Assembly: GCF_004340905.1 (NCBI RefSeq)
Contig: NZ_SLXD01000001.1
Location: 310,001-374,000, forward strand
Length of the DNA: 64,000 nucleotides
Reading direction: 5' to 3'
From: Rubrivivax gelatinosus
Lineage (GTDB): Bacteria > Pseudomonadota > Gammaproteobacteria > Burkholderiales > Burkholderiaceae_C
This document shows, one piece after another, positions 38,151 through 46,677 of this stretch; positions within the stretch are counted from its first letter, which is position 1, and each line of letters begins with the position of its first letter. The notes beneath the pieces were generated by a model. It was not told where the DNA came from. It ran no database searches and saw only the letters and a program-made list of their open reading frames with translations. A program made the position numbers and the translations under genes.

Positions 38151-39797
38151 ATGAACGACATCGGCCGCCAACCCGCACGCGTGCCGTCGCCGCCGCCTTC
38201 GCCGGTGGTGGACACGGCGCTGCGCCAGCTCGACCGCCTGCTCGACGCCTCGGGCCTGGGCTGGGTCAGCCGCGACGAGGTGCGCCAGGCCACCGAGCTG
38301 ATCGGGGCGCTGCCGGCGCGTGATGCCGACGCCGTCGTCGACCGCATGGCCGCCACGGGCCGGCTGGACCGGCTGGCGCAGGAGGTGATGGACCGCTCCT
38401 GGGTCGGCCCCGGGCTGACGGCCGACCAGCGTGCCGACTTTTTCCAGGCGATGGCGCAAGACCTGGACGGCGACTCGCTGGCCGCGCTGTCGCGGGCCCT
38501 GGCCGGCACCGAGGCCGCCAGCGGCGGCTTCGAGCCGGTGACCGAACTGGGCACGGCGGTGGCGCGCCACGCCTCGCCACAAGCCAAGCTGGACTACGTG
38601 CAGGCGCTGGCCGGCCGAACGACCGACCAGCCGCAGCACGCGGTCGGCGGCCTGCTGGAGTTCGACGGCCAGCGCCGCCTGGGCGATGCCGAGGCGCGCG
38701 CCATCGCCTCGGTCGTCGCGTCCTTCGGCGACGATCCGGCGTCGGCGCGGGCCGCCTTCGAGACCCTGGCGCGCGAGCCCGGTGCGCTCGACGCCGTGAT
38801 GCTCGCCGCCACCGACACCGAGCAGGACTGGGGCCTGATCAACGGCTGGCACACGGCAAAGTCGGACCACGGCACGTTCCGTGCGCTGATGCAGACCGCC
38901 GCGCGCATGGAACAAAGCTTCGCCGGCGGTGCCGACGGCGCGACCGTGCGCGCGCTGGGCGACCGCGTGTTCGACGCCGCGGTGCGCGCCGTCGCCCCGG
39001 GCGACGTGCAGGCCGCCGACCTCGTGTTCCGCGCCACGCCGATGGACGCACACGCCACGCGCATGGCCGAGCTGTCGCAAGCTGTCTACGACCGCAGCAG
39101 CGCACCGGCCGGCGCCACGCGCCTGGGCGACGCGCAGCTGCAGGCGCTGGGGCTGGACCCGGCGCTGCTGCACAAGCCGGCGATCGGCTTCGAGGCGGCG
39201 CTGTTCCGCCTGGACGACGGCGCCTGGGTGCTGGCCTTCCGCGGCACCGACGACTGGGCGCTGAAGCGCGCGGGCGACGCCGACGACAACCTGGCCCAAG
39301 GCATGGGGCTGGGCTCGCTGCAGCACTCGGCGGCGGCGATCGCAGCGATGGAGGTGGCGCGCGTCGTGCCCGCCGGCCGTCTGGAGACCACCGGCCACTC
39401 GCTGGGCGGCGGCCTGGCGGCCACGGCCGCCGGGCGCGCCGGCGTGCCGGCCACCACCTTCAACGCCGCCGGCGTCGCCGACGAGACGCGTGAAGGTTAT
39501 TCGCTGCACTTCGCCGAGGGCCAGGTCACCAACTACCGCACGACGGGTGACATCATGAGCTTCCTGAACGGAGGCCCGGTGCCGACACGTTATGCCGACG
39601 CGCTGGGGCTGGACCGGCTGCGCCAGTTCCCGGCGTCGGTCGGCCGCTCCGTGGACCTGGGCAACCCGCTGGCGCGCATTTACCTCGGCGCGCGCCTGGA
39701 CAGCTGGAACCCGGGCACGATCGCCGAGGGAGGCCGGTTCGGCACGCAACAACATGGTCTGGAGGAAGTCCTGCGGCATCGTGCGCCGGCGCCCTAG
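38151..39797 (+). CDS. candidate T3SS effector with a GxSxG lipase domain
   Basis: 548 residues, no signal peptide. The N-terminal ~300 residues are helical and unrecognised (LTADQRADFFQAMAQDLDGD). The C-terminal part has an alpha/beta-hydrolase of the lipase class 3 kind: ALFRLDDGAWVLAFRGTDDW (substrate-pocket strand), nucleophile elbow TGHSLGGGLA with Ser417, and likely Asp and His in TTGDIMSF and QQHGLEEV. The gene is behind a T3SS regulon box and heads an operon whose next gene encodes an ankyrin lipoprotein, an arrangement like phospholipase effector/immunity pairs of type VI systems. Target and secretion route are inferred. Confidence 0.7.
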   Translation: MNDIGRQPARVPSPPPSPVVDTALRQLDRLLDASGLGWVSRDEVRQATELIGALPARDADAVVDRMAATGRLDRLAQEVMDRSWVGPGLTADQRADFFQAMAQDLDGDSLAALSRALAGTEAASGGFEPVTELGTAVARHASPQAKLDYVQALAGRTTDQPQHAVGGLLEFDGQRRLGDAEARAIASVVASFGDDPASARAAFETLAREPGALDAVMLAATDTEQDWGLINGWHTAKSDHGTFRALMQTAARMEQSFAGGADGATVRALGDRVFDAAVRAVAPGDVQAADLVFRATPMDAHATRMAELSQAVYDRSSAPAGATRLGDAQLQALGLDPALLHKPAIGFEAALFRLDDGAWVLAFRGTDDWALKRAGDADDNLAQGMGLGSLQHSAAAIAAMEVARVVPAGRLETTGHSLGGGLAATAAGRAGVPATTFNAAGVADETREGYSLHFAEGQVTNYRTTGDIMSFLNGGPVPTRYADALGLDRLRQFPASVGRSVDLGNPLARIYLGARLDSWNPGTIAEGGRFGTQQHGLEEVLRHRAPAP

Positions 39798-40548
39798 CGG
39801 CGTCGGCGTGGTGCTGGCCGCGGGCCTCGCGGCCCTGGGTTTCGCCGCCTGCTCGCCGGCCGCCGCACCGAAGGAGGAACCCGTGTCCATCGACGTCTCC
39901 GCCGTCTTCGGCGCCACCGACCAGCGCGAGCGCGCCCTGGCCCGTTTTGCCGACGAGCCCAGCCGGCGTTTCCTGCGCCTGGCCGAAAGCGGCGACCTGG
40001 CCGCGATGACGGCCCAGGTGCGCGCGGGCTACGCCGTCGACACGCCCGGCGAGCAGGGCGTGACGCCGCTGCTGGCCTACGTCGCCTACGTGCGCCCGGT
40101 GCGCGCCGACGTCGTCGCCCACCTGCTGGCGCTGGGCGCCGACCCGACCCGCACGCTGGCCAACGGCATGTCGCTGCTCAACGCCGCCGCGCGGGTGCGC
40201 GACCCGCAGCTGCTGCCGGTGCTGCTGAAGGCCGGCGTGTCGCCCGATGCGCGGCTGCCGGTGCAGGGCGAGACCTTTCTGTCGCTGGCGATCCGCGAAG
40301 GCAACACCGATCTCGCGCTGGCGCTGCTGCAGGCCGGCGCACGCGCCGACCTGCCGACCGCCGACGGCAGCCTGCCGCTGCTGCTGGCCACCGGCATGGG
40401 CAACTGGATCGTCGCCGACGCGCTGCTGCAGGCCGGCGCACGCATCGACCCGCCACGCCTGGCGCACGCGCTGAAACTGAACCCGCCGGCCGCTGACACG
40501 CCGCAGGGCCGCGCGCACGCTGCGGTGGCCGCCAGACTGCCGCGATGA
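39754..40548 (+). CDS. ankyrin-repeat lipoprotein, possible immunity protein
   Basis: 264 residues from the ATG at 39754, which overlaps the lipase gene by 44 bp (a GTG at 39781 is an alternative). Signal sequence with lipobox GFAAC, then ankyrin-like repeats: LRLAESGDLAAMTAQVRAGY, VVAHLLALGADP, VLLKAGVSPDA, ALALLQAGARADLPTADGSL. Periplasmic ankyrin lipoproteins neutralise lipase toxins in several type VI effector pairs, so protection against the neighbouring lipase is a reasonable guess. Confidence 0.7.
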   Translation: MVWRKSCGIVRRRPSGVGVVLAAGLAALGFAACSPAAAPKEEPVSIDVSAVFGATDQRERALARFADEPSRRFLRLAESGDLAAMTAQVRAGYAVDTPGEQGVTPLLAYVAYVRPVRADVVAHLLALGADPTRTLANGMSLLNAAARVRDPQLLPVLLKAGVSPDARLPVQGETFLSLAIREGNTDLALALLQAGARADLPTADGSLPLLLATGMGNWIVADALLQAGARIDPPRLAHALKLNPPAADTPQGRAHAAVAARLPR

Positions 40549-41237
40549 TCCCCGACCGGTTGAGGCGTCGTCGCGATGACGAGCCGGGCGACAAGCTCGC
40601 CCCGCGCCTGCTCAGCTACCCGGCTTACGCGGCGCCGCACGCCGGCCGCGGCTCGGCACTGCGCCCCGACCAGGCGGCGGAGAACCTCGCCTGCTTCGAA
40701 CAGGTCCTGCCGCAACGGCTGCAGCAGGTCTCGGCGCTGCTGCGGGAGGTCGCCGGCATCGACACCCGGGCGGCGCTGGCCGACCCGTCGGCGCACGCCG
40801 CGGCGTTCGCCGACGAGCTGCAGCGCTGGGCACTCGCCCAGTGGCCCGCGCTGCCGGCCGAGGGTGGCCTCGCACGCTGGCTGGACAGCCGCCGCAGCGG
40901 CGACGACATCGTGTTCTCGATGCTGCTGGACCTGGCGATCCTGCTCGGCGAGCTGGTCCGCCGTGGCAACCCGGACTGGCACTGGGGCCTGGATCTGGAC
41001 GCGAAGAACCTCGCCGACGGCATGCTCAGCGCACGCCGCATCGTGCTGCTGGCCGACCCGGTGGGCACGCACACGACGCCTTTCGTGCTCGACGTCGAGG
41101 ACATCGTCGTGCACCGCTTCCTGCATGGCGACGACCCGGCGCAGCGCCTGCTGAACCCGCTGCGTCGTCTGGTCGAGGAAGGCCTGCGCGGCGATGCGAT
41201 GGCTCACTGGCGGCAGGCCGGGCCGGCACCGCGCTGA
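40545..41237 (+). CDS. unknown protein, first of a tandem paralogous pair
   Basis: 230 residues, coupled to the ankyrin gene by an ATGA overlap. No signal peptide. The conserved core FSMLLDLAILLGELVRRGNP, then LDLDAKNLADGMLSARRIVL and FVLDVEDIVVHRFL recurs in the next protein, so the genes arose by duplication. I do not recognise the family. Position in the lipase operon suggests an immunity or chaperone role. Confidence 0.6.
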   Translation: MIPDRLRRRRDDEPGDKLAPRLLSYPAYAAPHAGRGSALRPDQAAENLACFEQVLPQRLQQVSALLREVAGIDTRAALADPSAHAAAFADELQRWALAQWPALPAEGGLARWLDSRRSGDDIVFSMLLDLAILLGELVRRGNPDWHWGLDLDAKNLADGMLSARRIVLLADPVGTHTTPFVLDVEDIVVHRFLHGDDPAQRLLNPLRRLVEEGLRGDAMAHWRQAGPAPR

Positions 41238-41241
41238 GACC

Positions 41242-41919
41242 ATGACGGGCTGGCTGAAGACCATTTTCGGTCCACGCGAACGCGAGGGCGCGCTGGGTGC
41301 CCGGCTGCGCCAGTACCCGCCGTTCGTGCTGCCCCACCCGGGCTCGGGCGGCGAGCTGTCGGACGACCAGGCGCGCGAGAACCTGGCGAACTGGCTGCAG
41401 CAGCGCGAGCCGCGCCTGGCGACGATCACGCGGCTGCTGCACGACGACGCCGGCCTCGACACCGCGCCGGCGCTGGCCGCGCCACGGCAGCACGCCGCCG
41501 CTCTGTGCAGCGCGCTGCAGCAATGGGCAACCGAGGCCTGGCCGGCGCTGCCGCCGCATCCGCGGCCGGCGTATTCGCACTGGCTGCACAGCCGCCGCGA
41601 CGGCGACGGGCTCGTCTACTCGATGCTCGCCGACCTGGCGCTGCTGCTCGGTGAACTCGTCTGCCGCGGCAACCCGGCCTGGCGCTGGGGCGTCGACCTG
41701 GACCCGCAGAACATCGCCGACGGGCTGCTGACGGCGCGCCGCATCGTGCTGCTGGCCGACGTCGGCGGCCACCGTTTCGTGCTCGACGTCGAAGCCGTCG
41801 TCGTCGCCCGCTTTCTCGACGCCGAAGCCCCGGCGCAGCGCCTGCTCGATCCGCTGCGTCAGCTGGTCGAACGCGGGCTGCGCGGCGACGACTTCGTGGT
41901 GCTGGGCGGCAGCGGCTGA
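41242..41919 (+). CDS. unknown protein, second of a tandem paralogous pair
   Basis: 225 residues, starting 4 bp after the previous stop. It shares with its neighbour the blocks YSMLADLALLLGELVCRGNP, LDPQNIADGLLTARRIVLLA and FVLDVEAVVVARFL, while the N-terminal half differs. The 3' end overlaps the convergent gene by 61 bp. Function unknown. Confidence 0.6.
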   Translation: MTGWLKTIFGPREREGALGARLRQYPPFVLPHPGSGGELSDDQARENLANWLQQREPRLATITRLLHDDAGLDTAPALAAPRQHAAALCSALQQWATEAWPALPPHPRPAYSHWLHSRRDGDGLVYSMLADLALLLGELVCRGNPAWRWGVDLDPQNIADGLLTARRIVLLADVGGHRFVLDVEAVVVARFLDAEAPAQRLLDPLRQLVERGLRGDDFVVLGGSG

Positions 41920-42890
41920 AAGCTCCGCCCGTCCCAGGTCCAGCGCCGCCCGTCGGCACAGGCGACGGTGAGGCCGCGCCGCGGCAGCGTGCAGTCGTCG
42001 CTGTCGCGCCAGCCGGGCAGCAGCGCGGCCGTGAGGTCGTTCCAGCCCGCGCCGTCGCGGCGCAGCAGCCGCGTGCGCTGCGCGTCCGGCCAGCGCTGTT
42101 GCACGGCGACGACGGCGCCGCCGTCGGCCTGGCGGAACAGCGCCGCGACATAACCCGGCCGGCCGCCGTCGCCACGCAGCGCGAGATAGCCGTTGGCGGC
42201 GTCGTCCACCTCGTACAGCGGGTGGCCGGGCTGCAGGCGCTGCAATCGTTCCAGCCGCGTCAGGTCGACGACGTCGACGGGCAGCGAGGCAAAGGCCGCC
42301 GCCAGTTCCGCCTTCACCGTCGGCAGCAGCCGCGCATAGGCCGGCGCCAGGCGGCGGCGCGCCTCGGCGGCATCGACCACGCCGTCGAGCAGCGATTCCA
42401 GCTCGGGCACGGCGCGCACGCCGTCGCCGTCGCGGCGCAGCACACGGGCGCTGTCGTGGCGCTCGCCGCCGGCCGGCGCGGCGCGGGTGTAGCGCTCGAG
42501 CAGCACGAGGTCGCGTGCCCCTTCGGGCCCGGTGGCGAAGGCGGCGCGCAGCTCGATGTCGAAGAAGGCGTCGGCCGGTTCGGGATCCCGCAATCGCAGC
42601 AGCCGCCAGTGCGCGGCGTCGCCGGGGCGCGGTGCCAGGTACCAGACGGCGACGCCGGCCTCGGGCTCGGGCGCGCGCCAGGCCAGCAGCCAGCCGCGTT
42701 CGTGGGCGCCGAAAGGCAGCGCCAGCGGGCCGTGGATCAGGCGGGACCCGGCGGGCAGCAGCGTGCGCAGCGCAGCCTCGTCGGCGGCGACTGCGGCAGG
42801 CACTTCGTAGGGCGGGTCGTAAGGTGCGGCCGCGGCGGTGCCGGTCAGCACCGCGAGCAGCGCCGCGCACAGCCTTTGCAGCAGCGTCAT
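41859..42890 (-). CDS. secreted hypothetical protein
   Basis: 343 residues from MTLLQRLCAA. A signal peptide (to about residue 24) is followed by a globular sequence rich in Arg, Ala and Asp with no recognised domain; its last ~20 residues (PPSTTKSSPRSPRSTS) lie opposite the end of the convergent gene and look unstructured. It lies directly downstream of the muramidase gene (53 bp between) in the same direction, so it could be an envelope partner or immunity protein for it. That is inference from position only. Confidence 0.55.
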   Translation of the reverse strand: MTLLQRLCAALLAVLTGTAAAAPYDPPYEVPAAVAADEAALRTLLPAGSRLIHGPLALPFGAHERGWLLAWRAPEPEAGVAVWYLAPRPGDAAHWRLLRLRDPEPADAFFDIELRAAFATGPEGARDLVLLERYTRAAPAGGERHDSARVLRRDGDGVRAVPELESLLDGVVDAAEARRRLAPAYARLLPTVKAELAAAFASLPVDVVDLTRLERLQRLQPGHPLYEVDDAANGYLALRGDGGRPGYVAALFRQADGGAVVAVQQRWPDAQRTRLLRRDGAGWNDLTAALLPGWRDSDDCTLPRRGLTVACADGRRWTWDGRSFQPLPPSTTKSSPRSPRSTS

Positions 42891-42943
42891 GCGGCGACGA
42901 TAGCGCCGGCCGCGGCAGCCACCGGCATCCGGTTGCAACGGAC

Positions 42944-44614
42944 TCAGTTGGAGGAGAACCGCGCCCAGGCCTCGGCCATGCGCGTGTCGTACTGGTTGGC
43001 GGCGTAGCCCTCGCCGTTGTAGCGCAGCGCGAAGCCGGCCCAGTCGTGGTCGCGCAGCGCCTGGTGCATCGCCGGGTCGGCCTGGATGAAGCTGACGAAG
43101 GCGTCGAGCTGGCGGCCTTCGCCCTGCTGCATCGCCTGCACGAAGCTCTCGACGTCGGCGTAGCCGGCGGCCTGGTGGTTGAAGCCCATGATCTGGAAAC
43201 GGCCCCAGGAGGCCGACTCCAGCGCCGCCGTGCGGTCCAGCGCCATCGCCTGCTCCAGCCGCGGGTACTCGCCGGCGCCGCCGACGTAGAGGCTGCGGTT
43301 CCAGCGCGCGCTGGAAATGTCGGGGTGGCTGGCGTTGTAGGCGCCGCCGGTGCGACGGCCGAAGACGTGGGCCTCGAACAGGATCTTCGGCCGGCCGTCG
43401 GCGAGAAAGCCGCTGCCCGGCGCCTCGACCTGCGCGACGGCGCGGATCGCGGCCACGTCAACGCCCAGCGTGGTCGCGGCGCGCTGCCAGTCGGCGTCGC
43501 TCAGCGTGCGCTGCGGCGTCGCCACGGCCGCGGGCGGCGCGGCGGCCGGCGCCTCGGCACTGAGCCGCTGCGTGTCGACGAGCACGGTGCGCACGCTGTT
43601 CTGCGTGCCCAGCGCGTCGAACAGCCGGGCGTGGTCGGCCGGCGGCAGCGTCAGGCAGCCGGCCGAATAGGTGTTCGAGGCGCCGCCGACGTGGATGTGC
43701 ATGCCGTAACCGCCACGCGCGGTGCGTACGCCTTCGTCGAAGCGGCCGTCGTGGTTGGTGTCGCGCTCGGTGACCTGGTCGTTGCCGGCCATCAGCGCGC
43801 TGGCGCCGAGGAAGCTGCCGCGCGTGTGGCTGTAGGTGCCTTCGGCCAGGCGCCCCTGGTCGCCGCGGCGGTCGCCGTTGTAGTCGCCGCCGACGGCACG
43901 CCGTGCATAAGGGCCGCCGGGTTCGTACTGGCCCGAGGGGTCGGTGTTGGCGCGCAACTCGACCGCGTGGCGCGTGCCGTCGGCGCCTTGCCAGAGCACG
44001 ACCATGCGGTCGTCGTAGACCCCGCGGCCCTCGGCGGCGCGGGCGTTCGTGTCCTGGCGCAGCGCGAGGATCACGCGGCGGCCGTCGGCCAGGTCCTGGC
44101 GCGCGGCGGCGTCGCCGAAACGTTCGACCTGTGCGGCGTAGAGCTCGTAACGCGCGGCTTCGTCCAGGCCGGTGGTGTCGGGCAGACGGCCGGCGGCGAG
44201 CGCCGGCGCGGCCGGGGCCGCGGGGGTGGCCGGTGCCGCCGCGCGCGGCGCGCTGCCCGGCAGCCGCAGCACGTCGCCGGGGAAGATCAGGTTCGGGTTG
44301 GTGATGCCGTTGGCTTGCACGAGAGCGGCGACGCTGCTGCCGTGGCGCGCTGCGATCGCCGCCAGCGTGTCGCCCGGCTTCACGGTGACGCTGCGCTCGG
44401 CCGCCGGCAGCGCCAGCCACTCGCCCGGGTGGATCACGTCCGGATTGCGGAGCTGCGGGTTGGCGTCGATCAGCGCCTGCAGGCCGACACCGTGGCGCTG
44501 CGCGATCGCCGCCAGCGTGTCGCCGCGCCGCACCTGCACGCCGGCGGCGTCGCCCTGGCCGGCCGGGGTCGGCGCGGTGACGGGGCTGCTGATGCGCGTG
44601 GGGCTGAGGTTCAT
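42944..44614 (-). CDS. LysM - YkuD-like - N-acetylmuramidase protein without signal peptide
   Basis: 556 residues from MNLSPTRISS (an in-frame ATG at 44635 would add 7). Two LysM domains at about 26-69 and 76-119 (GDTLAAIAQRHG; GDTLAAIAARHG), a central domain with MHIHVGG and SAGCL (306-321) resembling the L,D-transpeptidase HxG...SxGC centre, and a C-terminal N-acetylmuramidase domain (PF11860-like, about 383-556; ILFEAHVF, ESASWGRFQIMGFNH) with probable catalytic Glu397 in VEAPGSGF. All parts bind or process peptidoglycan, yet no signal peptide is visible, so export by the T3SS or another one-step system is likely. Confidence 0.75.
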   Translation of the reverse strand: MNLSPTRISSPVTAPTPAGQGDAAGVQVRRGDTLAAIAQRHGVGLQALIDANPQLRNPDVIHPGEWLALPAAERSVTVKPGDTLAAIAARHGSSVAALVQANGITNPNLIFPGDVLRLPGSAPRAAAPATPAAPAAPALAAGRLPDTTGLDEAARYELYAAQVERFGDAAARQDLADGRRVILALRQDTNARAAEGRGVYDDRMVVLWQGADGTRHAVELRANTDPSGQYEPGGPYARRAVGGDYNGDRRGDQGRLAEGTYSHTRGSFLGASALMAGNDQVTERDTNHDGRFDEGVRTARGGYGMHIHVGGASNTYSAGCLTLPPADHARLFDALGTQNSVRTVLVDTQRLSAEAPAAAPPAAVATPQRTLSDADWQRAATTLGVDVAAIRAVAQVEAPGSGFLADGRPKILFEAHVFGRRTGGAYNASHPDISSARWNRSLYVGGAGEYPRLEQAMALDRTAALESASWGRFQIMGFNHQAAGYADVESFVQAMQQGEGRQLDAFVSFIQADPAMHQALRDHDWAGFALRYNGEGYAANQYDTRMAEAWARFSSN

Positions 44615-44677
44615 GGACGGCGCTCCTGCGGACATGGAAATCCCGGCCATGCTCGGTTCGTGTCGGAGCAGCCGCCA

Positions 44678-44687
44678 GTGCGGATCG
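44678..44687 (-). promoter_or_regulatory. partial T3SS regulon box upstream of the muramidase gene
   Basis: Minus strand GAGGAGCGATCC matches the left part of the boxes upstream of the DUF1521 and translocator-like genes, but the right part reads GCAC instead of CAGG, and no -10 lies at the usual distance. A weak or diverged copy. Confidence 0.35.
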
Positions 44688-44736
44688 CTCCTCACGGCCG
44701 CGCACCGGCTGCAGATGTTTACGCTTGCCCCCGGAT

Positions 44737-44778
44737 CGAACCCAGGGGTGGCAGCACGAGCGCGCTGCCTAGACTGCG
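44737..44778 (+). promoter_or_regulatory. T3SS regulon box upstream of the GNAT-sctP operon
   Basis: Core CGAACCCAGG at 44737-44746, and -10-like CCTAGACTGCG ending at 44778, 32 nt later. The GTG start follows after two bases, so the mRNA may be leaderless. Confidence 0.65.
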
Positions 44779-44780
44779 CC

Positions 44781-45473
44781 GTGGTCCCCTTCCCGCCCCT
44801 GCTGCAGACGGCACGCCTGCGCCTGCGCCGCTTCGCGGCCACCGACGTGCCGGCCCTCACCGCGATGCATCGCGAGCCGCGTGTGCGCGAGCTGCTCGTC
44901 GACGACCAGCCGCTGGACGAACCCGCCGTCGCCGCCGATTTCGTGCGCCGCCTGCAGGCCTGGTACGGCGCGAAGCCCGGGCTCGGCATCTGGCACGCCG
45001 AACGGCGGCAGCCGCCCGACGCCGAGGCGCTGGCCGAAGCCCGGGCCGCCGTCGACGCCGGAGAACTCGACGCCGCGGCGCTGGCCTGGCTCGTGCAACC
45101 CGGCTGGCAGTTCTGCGGCTGGTTCAACCTGATGCCGATGAGCGGCCACCCGTCGCGTGTCGAACTCGGCTGCCGGCTGCGCCCCGAGGCCTGGGGCGGC
45201 GGGCTGGCGCTCGAAGGCGGCGAGGCGCTGCTGGCGCAGGCTTTCGGCCCGCTGGCGCTGGCCGAGGTCTGGGCCGTCTGCCACCCGCGCCACCGTTCGG
45301 TCGACGTGGTGCTGCGCACGCTGGGCTTCGACGCGCTGGGCACGGCGCCCTACGACGGCCGCCCGGCCGCGCACTACCGGCTGGACCGCGCCGGCTGGCT
45401 GGCGGTGCAGCGCCACGGCTTGCGCGAACGCCGGCGCCACGCCGTCGCGGCCGTTCGCGCGCTCGCCGCCTGA
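44781..45473 (+). CDS. GNAT-family acetyltransferase, first gene of the sctP operon
   Basis: 230 residues from the GTG at 44781. It opens in the RimJ/RimL style (LQTARLRLRRFAATDVPALT) and has the acetyl-CoA binding region around LRPEAWGGGLALEGGEALLA and the typical NVVLRTLGF-like block VVLRTLGFDALG. An insert of about 45 residues separates the first strands. It probably acetylates a protein N-terminus or small molecule. Being the first gene behind a T3SS box, it may modify a secretion component or be an effector; neither is shown. Confidence 0.75.
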   Translation: MVPFPPLLQTARLRLRRFAATDVPALTAMHREPRVRELLVDDQPLDEPAVAADFVRRLQAWYGAKPGLGIWHAERRQPPDAEALAEARAAVDAGELDAAALAWLVQPGWQFCGWFNLMPMSGHPSRVELGCRLRPEAWGGGLALEGGEALLAQAFGPLALAEVWAVCHPRHRSVDVVLRTLGFDALGTAPYDGRPAAHYRLDRAGWLAVQRHGLRERRRHAVAAVRALAA

Positions 45474-45484
45474 TCGTGCAGACG

Positions 45485-46048
45485 ATGAACAACTCCGCTG
45501 CGCCCGTGCGCCCGCCCGCGCCGCCACGCACCGACGGCGAGCCGGCGCGGCCCTCGGACGGGCGCGCCGAGGACTTCGCCGCCGCGGTGCAGCGCGCCGC
45601 GCGGCGAGGCCCGAAGACGCCGGACGAGCCCGCGGGCAGGCTGCCGCCGCAGGACGCCGGCCCGCCGGCCGTCGGCCCGCTGCTGGCCGCCCTGCCACCG
45701 CCGGCCTTCGCCAGCGCACCCGCCGCCGCAGCGCCGGCGGCACGCGGCGACGTCGCCGCGGCCGAGCTCGGCGCCGCGCTGACCAGCCTGCTCGCGCCCG
45801 CCGACGCCGAGGGCCTGCAGCACTGGCAGTTCAGCTTCGCCCAGGCCGGGCTGCCGCTGGCCGCCGTGGCGCTGACGCTGCCGGCACACCCCGGCGCTGC
45901 GATGCAGCTGCAGCTGCGCCTGCCCGCGCACAGCCGCGAGCGCCCGGCGCTGGCCGCCGGCCTGGACAGCTTGCGCGAACGGCTGGCCGCGCGTGGTGCC
46001 GCCGGCGCCGAGATCACGCTGCACGACGACGAGAACCCCGGACGATGA
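45485..46048 (+). CDS. sctP: probable T3SS needle-length/substrate switch protein SctP
   Basis: 187 residues. The first ~80 are Pro/Ala/Arg-rich and disordered; the last ~90 look like the compact FliK/SctP C-terminal domain (WQFSFAQAGLPLAAVALTLP, then LAAGLDSLRERLAARGAAGA). SctP measures needle length and triggers SctU switching. Identification rests on length, composition, C-terminal pattern and place in a T3SS operon, not on strong similarity. Confidence 0.5.
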   Translation: MNNSAAPVRPPAPPRTDGEPARPSDGRAEDFAAAVQRAARRGPKTPDEPAGRLPPQDAGPPAVGPLLAALPPPAFASAPAAAAPAARGDVAAAELGAALTSLLAPADAEGLQHWQFSFAQAGLPLAAVALTLPAHPGAAMQLQLRLPAHSRERPALAAGLDSLRERLAARGAAGAEITLHDDENPGR

Positions 46049-46677
46049 ACGCCCTGCCCCCTGCCGACGCCGGCACGCGCCTGGCCGCCGAACTGCCCGC
46101 CCTCGTCGAGCTCGCGCTCGCCCGATTGCTGGCCGCGCCCGACGCCGGGCCCGAACCGGCGCCGCTGCGCGTGCCGCGCAGCGTGCGTTCGGCGGGTGCC
46201 GCCGCGCTGGCCGCGCGCCAGGGCGGCGGCCCGGCGGCGCGCACCCAGGCGCTGGCGCTGTACACCCGCTGCCTGCAGCACTACCGCCAGGACGTTCAGG
46301 CCCGGCTGCAGCCCGGGCTGCGCGAAGACGACGCCGGGCTGGCGGCGGCCTTCTTCACGCTGGCCAACCTCGCCGCCTTCGACGGGCAGTCGCCCGACAC
46401 CGGACGGCTCGACGCCGTCGAACGCCAGTTCCGCCGCCTGCTGGGCGCCTGCGGCGCCTGGACGCACTGCAGCACCGCCGAGCGCCAGTCCTTCGTCGAG
46501 CAGCTGGCCGCCGTCGGCGTGCTGGTCAACGAGTCGCGCCTGGCCGCGGCCACCCAGGGCGATGCGGCGCAGGCGCGGCTGCGCGACGCCGCGCGCGGCT
46601 ACCTCGTGCAGCTGCTGGGCCTGGCCCCGGAGCGCCTGGCGCTGGGTGAACACGGCCTGGTGCTGAAGGCGGCCTGA
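46045..46677 (+). CDS. cytoplasmic member of the locus-expanded family (member 6)
   Basis: 210 residues, coupled to sctP by ATGA. No signal peptide: it begins MNALPPADAGTRLAAELPAL. The C-terminal block LRDAARGYLVQLLGLAPERL, with LGEHGLVLK after it, matches the C-terminus of members 1, 3 and 5 (AARGYLQQFLKGDVDRLTLG, then GLVLR), and FVEQLAAVGVLVNES matches their YEQLAIIGMFMATTQ. It is therefore a cytosolic relative of the exported proteins, encoded inside a T3SS operon. A chaperone, a sorting component, or an antitoxin-like partner are options. Confidence 0.6.
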   Translation: MNALPPADAGTRLAAELPALVELALARLLAAPDAGPEPAPLRVPRSVRSAGAAALAARQGGGPAARTQALALYTRCLQHYRQDVQARLQPGLREDDAGLAAAFFTLANLAAFDGQSPDTGRLDAVERQFRRLLGACGAWTHCSTAERQSFVEQLAAVGVLVNESRLAAATQGDAAQARLRDAARGYLVQLLGLAPERLALGEHGLVLKAA

